A DNA stretch of 64,000 bases. Source: Thermotogota bacterium. Its GTDB lineage: Bacteria > Thermotogota > Thermotogae > Thermotogales > Thermotogaceae. A program made the position numbers and the translations under genes. Location: the NCBI GenBank assembly GCA_030550515.1, contig JAUQPE010000024.1, positions 19,710 through 83,709 of the forward strand, read 5' to 3'. The notes beneath the pieces were generated by a model, which worked only from the letters and a program-made list of their open reading frames with translations, did not search any database and was not told the origin of the DNA. Below, piece by piece: positions 57,742 through 64,000 of the stretch. Position 1 is the stretch's first letter; every line of letters starts with the position of its first letter.

Positions 57742-58683
57742 ATGCCGTACGTCAGGTCGACGAAGGAAATACTAGAGAAAGCGAGCAAAGAGGGATACGC
57801 CGTTGGTGCGTTCAACTTCAACAACCTTGAATTCCTCCAGGCGATACTGGCCGCCGCCGAGGAAGAAAAAGCCCCAGTGATAGTGGCCACTTCGGAGGGA
57901 GCGATCAAGTACATAGGTAGGGGAAACATCGAAGCTGGTGCAAAGCTTGCGGTCGAAATGGTGAAGACACTTGCCGAAAAGGTATCCGTCCCAGTTGCGC
58001 TCCATTTGGACCACGGAAGGGACTTCAACATCATCATGGCAGCGATCAGGGCGGGTTATTCTTCCGTGATGATAGACGCTTCCCACCTTCCGTTCGAAGA
58101 GAACCTCAAAGAGACAAAGAGAATCGTGGAGATCGCTCACGCCGTTGGAATAGCGGTTGAGGCGGAGCTTGGAAAACTCAAGGGTATAGAGGACAACGTG
58201 GTGGAAAGGGAATCCGTGCTTGTGGATCCGGAGGAAGCCAGGGTTTTCGTCAAAGAAACGAGCGTCGATTTCCTGGCACCCGCGATCGGAACGAGCCATG
58301 GCGCCTTCAAGTTCAAGGGTGAACCTGTCCTCGATTTTGAGAGGTTGAAGAAAGTCAAGGAGAACACGGGTATCCCACTCGTTCTGCACGGAGCCTCGAT
58401 GGTTCCTCAAGACATGGTAGAGCTCGCAAAACAGTACGGCGCGGAACTCTCCGGTGCAAAGGGTGTACCAGAAGATATGCTCAAAAAAGCGATAGAACTT
58501 GGAATAAACAAGATCAACATAGATACGGACTTGAGGATCACTTTCGTGGCTTACATGAGGAAGGTCTTCGCTGAAAACAAATCCGAGATCGATCCAAGGA
58601 AGATCTTCGATCCCGTCTTCGTGAAGGTGAAAGAGATCGTGAAGGAGAGGATGAGGATCTTCGGTTCGAGTGGAAAAGCGTGA
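57742..58683 (+). CDS. fba: Class II fructose-1,6-bisphosphate aldolase
   Basis: Zinc-dependent glycolytic aldolase, 313 residues. GYAVGAFNFNNLEFLQAIL near the start, the zinc and catalytic region HLDHGRDF, the second histidine in IGTSHGAFKFKGEP and VLHGASMVPQ, and INIDTDLRITF near the end are class II signatures. ATG 57742 after GGAAGGGGG. It stands between PPDK and acetate kinase, a block of central carbon metabolism. Confidence 0.96.
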   Translation: MPYVRSTKEILEKASKEGYAVGAFNFNNLEFLQAILAAAEEEKAPVIVATSEGAIKYIGRGNIEAGAKLAVEMVKTLAEKVSVPVALHLDHGRDFNIIMAAIRAGYSSVMIDASHLPFEENLKETKRIVEIAHAVGIAVEAELGKLKGIEDNVVERESVLVDPEEARVFVKETSVDFLAPAIGTSHGAFKFKGEPVLDFERLKKVKENTGIPLVLHGASMVPQDMVELAKQYGAELSGAKGVPEDMLKKAIELGINKINIDTDLRITFVAYMRKVFAENKSEIDPRKIFDPVFVKVKEIVKERMRIFGSSGKA

Positions 58684-58721
58684 AAAAAAACGAACTCCAA
58701 TAGACGAAAGAGGTGAAGCAA

Positions 58722-59942
58722 ATGAAGGTGTTGGTGATAAACTCTGGTAGCTCTTCCGTGAAGTACCAGCTGATTGAAATGGATGGTGAAAGAGTCCTTT
58801 GTAAGGGGATCGCCGAAAGAATTGGCCTCGAGGGTGGAAGATTGGTGCACAGGGTAAACGAAGAAAAACACATCGTAGAGAGAGAACTCCCCGACCACGA
58901 CAGCGCTTTGAGGCTCGTGCTCGAAGCCCTTACGGACGAAAAAATCGGCGTGATAAAGGACCTTTCCGAAATCGATGCCGTAGGACACAGGGTGGTCCAC
59001 GGAGGCGAAAAGTTCACAGGATCTGTCTTGATAGATGAGGATGTGATCAAAGCGATAGAAGAAGTTACCCCTCTTGCCCCACTCCACAATCCAGCGAACT
59101 TGATGGGTATAAAGGCGACCATGAAACTCTTACCAGGTGTTCCGAACGTCGCAGTGTTCGACACGGCGTTTCACCAAACGATACCTCCCAAGGCCTATCT
59201 GTACGCAATCCCTTACGAATACTACGAGAAGTACAAGGTGAGGAGGTACGGTTTCCACGGAACGAGTCACAGGTACGTGTCGAAGAGAGCCGCAGAGATT
59301 CTGGGAAGAAAGCTCGAGGAGTTGAAAATCATTACCTGTCACATAGGTAACGGTGCTTCCATAGCCGCTGTGAAGTACGGGAAATGCGTTGACACTTCGA
59401 TGGGATTCACACCCCTTGAAGGGTTAGTTATGGGGACACGTTGCGGTGACATCGATCCAGCAATACCCTTTTTCATCATGGAAAAAGAGGGAATCTCGCC
59501 TCAAGAGATGTACGACGCGCTCAACAAAAAGAGTGGCGTCTTCGGTCTCACGAAGGGTTTCAGTTCGGACATGAGGGACATAGAAGAAGCCGCCCTAAGG
59601 GGAGACAAAACGGCACAGCTTGCCCTCGACATCTATCATTACAGAATAGCCAAGTACGTAGGAGCTTACGCGGCCGCCATGAACGGTGTGGACGCCATCG
59701 TTTTCACAGCCGGAGTTGGGGAAAACTCTCCCATCACAAGAAGGGATGTCTGTTCTTACCTGGAATTCCTCGGCTTGAAACTCGATGAAAAGAAAAACGA
59801 AGAGACGATAAGAGGAAAGGAAGGTGTCATCTCCACACCGGATTCCAAAGTGGCGGTGCTCGTGGTTCCTACAAACGAGGAACTCATGATCGCTCGGGAC
59901 ACGAAGGAGATCGTCGAGAGAATGAGGGGAAAATGCTGCTGA
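58722..59942 (+). CDS. ackA: Acetate kinase
   Basis: Makes ATP from acetyl phosphate in fermentation; 406 residues. [20 protein letters not shown] at the N-terminus, [36 protein letters not shown] and [10 protein letters not shown] are all present. In [11 protein letters not shown] a Cys replaces the Ser that most relatives have after the active-site Arg. ATG 58722 is chosen over GTG 58713, with AGAGGTGA before it. A strong terminator follows. Confidence 0.96.
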   Translation: MKVLVINSGSSSVKYQLIEMDGERVLCKGIAERIGLEGGRLVHRVNEEKHIVERELPDHDSALRLVLEALTDEKIGVIKDLSEIDAVGHRVVHGGEKFTGSVLIDEDVIKAIEEVTPLAPLHNPANLMGIKATMKLLPGVPNVAVFDTAFHQTIPPKAYLYAIPYEYYEKYKVRRYGFHGTSHRYVSKRAAEILGRKLEELKIITCHIGNGASIAAVKYGKCVDTSMGFTPLEGLVMGTRCGDIDPAIPFFIMEKEGISPQEMYDALNKKSGVFGLTKGFSSDMRDIEEAALRGDKTAQLALDIYHYRIAKYVGAYAAAMNGVDAIVFTAGVGENSPITRRDVCSYLEFLGLKLDEKKNEETIRGKEGVISTPDSKVAVLVVPTNEELMIARDTKEIVERMRGKCC

Positions 59943-59947
59943 ACGCA

Positions 59948-59977
59948 AGAGGCCGCCAATTGGCGGCCGCTCTCTTT
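59948..59977 (+). terminator. Terminator after ackA
   Basis: GGCCGCC at 59951-59957, loop AATT, GGCGGCC at 59962-59968 (an 18-base perfect palindrome), with outer AGAG/CTCT pairing across a bulge, then TTTTTCTC. Confidence 0.85.
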
Positions 59978-60005
59978 TTCTCGTGTAAATTTTTACTTTT
60001 TTCTG

Positions 60006-60014
60006 TGATAGAAT
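60006..60014 (+). promoter_or_regulatory. Extended -10 promoter for araR
   Basis: TGA-TAGAAT with no clear -35. Transcription would start near 60021. No copy of the GTACGTAC operator is visible upstream of araR. Confidence 0.5.
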
Positions 60015-60033
60015 TAATTAAAACAAAGAAGGG

Positions 60034-61098
60034 GTGATCACGATAGTTCCCAAGTACAGGTTGATAGAGAAGTTTCTGATAGACGAGATAAAGTCCGGCA
60101 AATACAAACACGGCGACAAGCTCCCAACGGAGAAAGAACTCATGGAGATGTTCAACGCAAGTCGCGAGACCGTGAGGAAGGCGCTTGAAAGGCTTGTCGT
60201 GAAGAATTTGGTGACGAGGAAACCTGGACTTGGGACGTTCGTCAATTTGGAGAAGCGCAACAGAGTGGTCGGTATCCTCGTTCAACAGATAACGAGTTAC
60301 ATCTTCCCGTACGTGACTCTTGGCGCAGAAGAAGTCCTGTTCAGGAACGGCTACAAAATGCTCCTCGGGAACGCTTCAGAAGACCCCCATAAGGAACGAC
60401 AGGTAATCAACGAATGGCTCGAAATAGGAATCGAAGGACTCATAATAGACCCTGTATGCAGCGCCACGAGGAGATCGAACAGGGACCTTGTGGAAGATTT
60501 GGTGAGGAAGGGACTAAAGGTTGTACTAGTTCACACCGACTGGGAAATTCCCGGAGCGGGAGCGGTCGTTTTGGACGATTGGTACGGGGGGGAGAAGGCG
60601 GCGGAAATCCTGTACCAATACGGTCACAGGAGGGTGGCGGTGCTCTACAAATCCTTGCACCTTCCCAGCGTCCTCAGAGCACAAGCTTTCCTGAAGAGAG
60701 GCAAAGAACTGGGGTTCGAAAGGATGTACGAGAAGGTCTTCCACGTTTCGGAGTTCACAGGTATTCCCATGCAGTACGCTTACGAACTCCTGTCGCTTCC
60801 GAAAGGCCAGCGCCCCACCGCTGTGTTCTGCTACAACGATGCCACAGCCCTTCAGTTTTACCTGATGGCCAAGAGGATGGGCGTGAGGATACCTGAGGAC
60901 GTTTCGTTGATAGGTTTCGACGACGCACCCATAGGAGACTTCAGAGACATCCTCACCACTTTCTCGCATCCGAAAGAAGAAGTTGGAAGAAAAGCCGTCG
61001 AGATACTGCTCAAGATGGTGGAGGGAGAGCCACCAGAAAGGTACGTCTTCAAACCCCAGTTGATCATGAGAGAGTCCGTTTCGTATCCAAAGGGATGA
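60034..61098 (+). CDS. araR: Arabinose regulator AraR (GntR DNA-binding plus LacI-type sensor)
   Basis: Transcription repressor with an N-terminal GntR winged helix (residues about 4-72: KLPTEKELMEMFNASRETVR, then GLGTFVNL) and a LacI/periplasmic-binding-like sugar domain (GILVQQITSYIFPYV, GEKAAEILYQYGHRRVAVLY, PEDVSLIGFDDAPIGDF). This fusion is that of Bacillus AraR, and araA lies next to it. At most 354 residues. The start is unsure: GTG 60034 lies inside a long SD match (GGGGTGATCA, 60031-60040), while ATA 60043 sits eight bases after the SD core and aligns with Met1 of Bacillus AraR as I recall it. Confidence 0.9.
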   Translation: MITIVPKYRLIEKFLIDEIKSGKYKHGDKLPTEKELMEMFNASRETVRKALERLVVKNLVTRKPGLGTFVNLEKRNRVVGILVQQITSYIFPYVTLGAEEVLFRNGYKMLLGNASEDPHKERQVINEWLEIGIEGLIIDPVCSATRRSNRDLVEDLVRKGLKVVLVHTDWEIPGAGAVVLDDWYGGEKAAEILYQYGHRRVAVLYKSLHLPSVLRAQAFLKRGKELGFERMYEKVFHVSEFTGIPMQYAYELLSLPKGQRPTAVFCYNDATALQFYLMAKRMGVRIPEDVSLIGFDDAPIGDFRDILTTFSHPKEEVGRKAVEILLKMVEGEPPERYVFKPQLIMRESVSYPKG

Positions 61099-61118
61099 GG
61101 GGCCGAGAGCCCCTCATC
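61094..61118. terminator. Bidirectional hairpin between araR and araA
   Basis: GATGAGGGGC at 61094-61103 pairs with GCCCCTCATC at 61109-61118, ten pairs with a five-base loop. The arms contain the stop codons of both convergent genes. T runs are weak on both sides. Confidence 0.65.
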
Positions 61119-62604
61119 TCTTCATGATACCCCAGTACAGTTCGTTCCATCTCAGTTCTTTTTTGAAGCTTTCAAGATCCAACTTCTCATCTATCACGAC
61201 GCATTCTATTTCCAAGGCCTCAGCCCAATCGACAAGGCATTCCACATCGACAGCCGTTGAAAACGCCGTGTGATGGGAACCTCCAGCCAGTATCCAAGCG
61301 ATGGTCGCCTTTTTGAAGTCCGGAAGAGGTTTCCAAAGAACTCGCGCTGTCGGCAGTTTCGGCATCTTTTTCTCAACGGGAACGGAAATCACCTTGTTCA
61401 CCACAAGCCTGAACCTGTTCCCCATGTCCACGAGGGACGCGTTCACGGCAGGCCCAGCCTGTCCGTCGAACACAAGCCTCGCAGGATCAGCTTTACCTCC
61501 TATGCTGAGGGGATGAACCTCTATCCTCGGCTTTTCTCCAGCGATCGATGGGCAGATCTCCAACATGTGCGCGCCCAGCACGAGTTCGTTTCCTGGAACA
61601 AGATGGTACGTGTAATCCTCCATGAAGGAGGTTCCGCCTGGAAGGCCCGCGCCCATCACCTTCAAGGCGCGTACCAACCCCGCCGCCTTCCAGTCCCCTT
61701 CCGCTCCAAAGCCATAGCCTTCTTCCATCAACCTCTGAACGGCAAGGCCGGGAAGCTGAGGCAAATCGTGAAGATCCTCGAACGTCGTGGTGAAAGCGAT
61801 GCCATTTTTCTCTTTGAGGAAATTCCTCAAAGCGATTTCTATCTTCGCTTGCTCTCTTACAGCCTTCAGACTGTATTCATCGTTCGGCATAACGTATTTT
61901 TCTCTGTACTCGTCCAGCAGCTCATCCACTTCCTTTTCCGACACACCCATTACCCTCTCCGCCAATTCCCCGACTCCCCAGGTGTTCACGGACCAGCCAA
62001 GTTTTATCTGCGCCTCCACTTTGTCCCCTTCCGTGCTCGCCACCTCACGCATGTTGTCACCAAACCTGACGATCTGCCCGCTCCTTCCATCCTGTATGGC
62101 ACAAGCCACTCTCATCCACTTGGCGATTTTCTCTCTGACCTCTGGATCCTCCCAATGCCCCACGACAACTTTCCTTGGAAGCCTCATCCTGGCGTGTATG
62201 TAACCGTGTTCTCTGTCACCGTGCGCGGATTGGTTCAGGTTCATGTAATCCATGTCGATGGTGTCCCAAGGGATTTCTCGGTTGTACTGCGTGTGAAAGT
62301 GAAGGACGGGCTTCCTGTTGATCGACAATCCCCTGATCCACATCTTCGAAGGCGAAAAGGTGTGCATCCAAACGATCACACCGGCGCACTTCTCGTTAGC
62401 GTTGACGTGTTCAAACACTTCGACGATCTCAGCAGAACTCTTTAGGACTGGTTTCAAGACGATCGAACATGGCATTCCTGGGTCACTGTTCAACGCTTCC
62501 ACTATCTTCTTCGCCTGTTCTTCCACCTTTCTCAAAGTTTCCAAACCGTACAAATACTGACTTCCGACCAAAAACCAAAATTCATATCTTCTGAGATCTA
62601 TCAT
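61114..62604 (-). CDS. araA: L-arabinose isomerase
   Basis: Converts L-arabinose to L-ribulose, the first step of arabinose use; 496 residues. FWFLVGSQYLYGLETL at the start, FHTQYNREIPWDTIDMDYMN, EDLHDLPQLPGLAVQRLM and YGFGAEGDWKAAGL are hallmarks of AraA, with the metal-binding glutamates in the last two regions. AGGAGGT lies nine bases before the ATG. A promoter and an AraR-like operator lie upstream. The kinase and epimerase genes of the pathway are not in the window. Confidence 0.96.
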   Translation of the reverse strand: MIDLRRYEFWFLVGSQYLYGLETLRKVEEQAKKIVEALNSDPGMPCSIVLKPVLKSSAEIVEVFEHVNANEKCAGVIVWMHTFSPSKMWIRGLSINRKPVLHFHTQYNREIPWDTIDMDYMNLNQSAHGDREHGYIHARMRLPRKVVVGHWEDPEVREKIAKWMRVACAIQDGRSGQIVRFGDNMREVASTEGDKVEAQIKLGWSVNTWGVGELAERVMGVSEKEVDELLDEYREKYVMPNDEYSLKAVREQAKIEIALRNFLKEKNGIAFTTTFEDLHDLPQLPGLAVQRLMEEGYGFGAEGDWKAAGLVRALKVMGAGLPGGTSFMEDYTYHLVPGNELVLGAHMLEICPSIAGEKPRIEVHPLSIGGKADPARLVFDGQAGPAVNASLVDMGNRFRLVVNKVISVPVEKKMPKLPTARVLWKPLPDFKKATIAWILAGGSHHTAFSTAVDVECLVDWAEALEIECVVIDEKLDLESFKKELRWNELYWGIMKR

Positions 62605-62646
62605 GTCTGAATACCTCCTCTTTCTTTAAAGTTTTTCCTGCGCTAA

Positions 62647-62655
62647 AGTATACCA
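62647..62655 (-). promoter_or_regulatory. Extended -10 promoter of araA
   Basis: Minus strand reads TGG-TATACT. Transcription would start near 62640, giving a leader of about 36 bases with AGGAGGT. The AraR-like site lies just upstream. Confidence 0.6.
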
Positions 62656-62660
62656 CACTA

Positions 62661-62773
62661 GGTCCATTATTGTACGTACCTTGAAAAAGGTTGTAAAACT
62701 TCGAAAGGATGGGAAAATCTTTCCTGTTTGCTCGTATCGTTAGAATTTTTGTTAATTCTTTCAATAATGGACC
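62661..62773. repeat. 12-bp perfect inverted repeat flanking the araA upstream region
   Basis: GGTCCATTATTG at 62661-62672 and CAATAATGGACC at 62762-62773 are exact reverse complements with 89 bases between. The right arm lies at the point where the reading frame of the truncated binding protein begins. The 62605-62767 gap otherwise holds only the araA promoter and operator; I see no clear plus-strand promoter (a weak TAGAAT at 62741). Confidence 0.7.
62668..62683. promoter_or_regulatory. Putative AraR operator
   Basis: The bases TTGTACGTAC (62670-62679) match the core of the Bacillus AraR consensus ATTTGTACGTACAAAT as I recall it; the eight-base core GTACGTAC at 62672-62679 is a perfect palindrome. 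It covers the -35 region of the araA promoter, a position that suits a repressor. Confidence 0.6.
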
Positions 62774-63211
62774 GGACCGTATCTGATCTTCAGGAACACG
62801 TTGGGAGCGGATAAAGTTGGTATCATTCCCATGCCCGGAAGGTCCGTGAGTGGGCAGTGGGCACTCGGGATCAACAAGTTCATCCCAGAGGATAGAAAAG
62901 TTGCTGCCTTCAAGTTCATAATCTTCGCCACCACGAAATGGGCCGACAAGAACAAGTTCCTGAGGTTCGCCGTGGCTCCCGCGAGGATCTCCACCCTCAA
63001 AGATCCCGAAGTCAGGGCGGCAGATCCAAGGGTCCCCGCACTTGAAGTCACCTACGTGACGCAGACCCGCAGACCGAGGATCCCAGAAGAACCCAGACTC
63101 GAAGACATCACCGTTGAGACCTTCTCCAAGATCCTCGCCGGTCAACTCCCACTGTCCATGAGCACGCTCAACGATCTGGCGAAAAAGTGGATGGAAATCC
63201 TCGGAAAGTGA
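62768..63211 (+). pseudogene. Sugar ABC transporter substrate-binding protein, C-terminal fragment
   Basis: The open frame runs from just after a TAA at 62765; a TTG at 62801 would give 136 residues. The sequence (GPYLIFRNTLGADKVGIIPM, GQWALGINKF, FKFIIFATTKWADKNKFL) is the C-terminal third of a family 1-type sugar-binding lipoprotein, normally about 400-430 residues. The signal peptide and the whole first lobe are absent, so the fragment cannot serve as a secreted receptor. The permease gene follows in the same direction, so this is the remnant of the transporter's own binding-protein gene. A 5' deletion or rearrangement is the simplest reading. Confidence 0.75.
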
Positions 63212-63214
63212 AAC

Positions 63215-63252
63215 AAGGAGGTGAAGAGGGGGTTTCAAGCCCCCTCGTTCGT
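63215..63252 (+). promoter_or_regulatory. SD and hairpin in the permease translation start region
   Basis: A strong SD, AAGGAGGTGA at 63215-63224, lies about 30 bases before the permease ATG. Between them GAGGGGG (63226-63232) pairs with CCCCCTC (63240-63246) around a seven-base loop. If the hairpin forms, the SD ends about ten bases from the ATG. No other SD precedes the ATG. Confidence 0.6.
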
Positions 63253-64000
63253 ATGAAGAAAGGAAACCCTCTGACACCATGGCTCATGGTTCTTCCTGTC
63301 CTTGTTCTGTTTTTGAGTATGACCATCTATCCTTTCGCCTTCATGATATGGTCTTCTTTCAGGGACTACGACCTTTCGAAGACAGCTGAAACGAAGTTCA
63401 TTGGCTTGAAGAACTATTTCGAAATATTCAAAGATAGGACTGCGATCGAATCGGCGAAGTTCACACTCAAACTCCTCTCCATAGCTGTTCCTGTGGAAAT
63501 CGCTCTTGGGGTTCTGATCGCGTTCCTCGTGAGGGGTATGAGGGGGGAAAAGATAATCCGCTCTTCTCTTCTCATACCGATGATGGTCCCACCAGCTGTA
63601 TCTGGTGTGACTTGGAAAATGCTCTACAATTACGCCTTTGGACCAGTGAACTGGTTCATTTCGTTGTTTGGAGGGCCAAAGATCTCCTGGTTTGGAAACT
63701 CGGCATACGCCCAACTTGGGATCATCCTGATCGACGTCTGGCAATGGACGCCGTTCGTTTTCCTGATGATCTACGCAGGACTACAATCGATACCTCAAGA
63801 CCTCATAGACGCGGCCAGAGTCGACGGGGCGAGTTGGGGAAAAGTGTTCCTACACGTGGAGTTTCCGCTCTTAAGACCACTAATACTTGTAGCCCTCGTT
63901 TTGAGGATAATAGATTGTTTGAAAACCTTCGACATCGTGTTCATGACCACTTGGGGAGGACCCGGCGCGGCGACGCACACTTACAGCTTCTACATATACA
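63253..64000 (+). CDS. Sugar ABC transporter permease (MalF/UgpA type), 3' partial
   Basis: Inner-membrane permease of a carbohydrate (CUT1) ABC transporter; 249 residues are inside the window and the gene continues past its end. An N-terminal membrane helix (WLMVLPVLVLFLSMTIYPFAFMI in outline), more helices from residue 70, and the EAA loop IDAARVDGASWGKVFLHVEF are visible. Next to araR and araA it is probably an arabinose or arabino-oligosaccharide importer, as I recall for T. maritima TM0278. Confidence 0.92.
   Translation, partial: MKKGNPLTPWLMVLPVLVLFLSMTIYPFAFMIWSSFRDYDLSKTAETKFIGLKNYFEIFKDRTAIESAKFTLKLLSIAVPVEIALGVLIAFLVRGMRGEKIIRSSLLIPMMVPPAVSGVTWKMLYNYAFGPVNWFISLFGGPKISWFGNSAYAQLGIILIDVWQWTPFVFLMIYAGLQSIPQDLIDAARVDGASWGKVFLHVEFPLLRPLILVALVLRIIDCLKTFDIVFMTTWGGPGAATHTYSFYIY

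Noticed and set aside
56820..58037. 405-codon minus-strand open frame across ppdK and fba
   Set aside because: It spans the ppdK hairpin and two strong plus-strand genes; nothing supports translation.
61270..62445. 391-codon plus-strand open frame inside araA
   Set aside because: Shadow of araA on the opposite strand; no start signal or known domain.

Overview
This 64 kb window looks like a core chromosomal segment of a hyperthermophilic bacterium of the order Thermotogales, close to but not identical with Thermotoga maritima. The gene order matches what I recall of T. maritima from about TM0214 to TM0278, and proteins such as DnaN, SmpB, MnmE, EcfA and AckA read as diverged Thermotoga orthologues. 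Coding density is very high, arginine codons are mostly AGA/AGG, Shine-Dalgarno (SD) sequences are strong (AAGGAGGTG type), and start/stop overlaps of the ATGA type are common. I see no rRNA or tRNA gene, no CRISPR array and no insertion sequence.

Layout. 1-4578 (+): gcvPB (cut by the window edge), ridA, glyQ, glyS. 4558-9134 (-): flagellar operon fliF-fliG-fliH-fliI. 9195-12564: ecfA, a small S4 protein, birA on the minus strand, a D-cysteine desulfhydrase family enzyme and a DUF554 membrane protein. 12629-16089 (+): an orphan NuoE/NuoF pair, an AEC carrier and a YfcE-type phosphoesterase. 16041-24481 (-): the peptidoglycan cluster murE-murF-mraY-murD-ftsW-murG-murC. 24552-36407 (+): a small enolase-like protein, glgD-glgC, a tail-anchored protein, a pilin-like protein, a radical SAM protein, rnfCDGEAB, dprA, csrA, gatC, a YraN protein and smpB. 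36468-48072 (+): rpmB, a membrane protein, a YhaM-like nuclease, topA, ddl, a DUF47 protein with pit, dnaN, mnmG, an RsuA-type pseudouridine synthase and uvrC. 48246-53642: hup on the plus strand, then mnmE, metH, a detached MetH activation domain and metF on the minus strand. 53705-59942 (+): an exported protein, ppdK, fba, ackA. 59942-64000: the arabinose locus with araR (+), araA (-), a 5'-truncated sugar-binding protein and a permease that runs off the window.

How the genes fit together. The metabolic genes describe a fermenting saccharolytic anaerobe: arabinose entry, aldolase, pyruvate phosphate dikinase and acetate kinase for carbon flow, glycogen synthesis for storage, and a Na+-type Rnf complex plus NuoE/NuoF-like proteins for redox balance. 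Methionine and one-carbon genes (metF, metH) complement the glycine cleavage gene at the left end.

Most unusual points. (1) A 183-residue protein before glgD reads like the two ends of enolase with the active-site middle missing. (2) The NuoF-like protein keeps the fold of an N-terminal ferredoxin domain but has lost its cysteines. (3) RnfB is reduced to one iron-sulfur domain. (4) The arabinose transporter has only the C-terminal third of a binding-protein gene, starting at one arm of a perfect 12-bp inverted repeat. (5) The permease that follows has a strong SD separated from its ATG by a hairpin that would bring the two together. (6) AraR may start at an ATA codon. (7) Nearly all promoters I can find are of the extended -10 type (TGN-TATAAT) without a clear -35, including abutting or overlapping divergent pairs.
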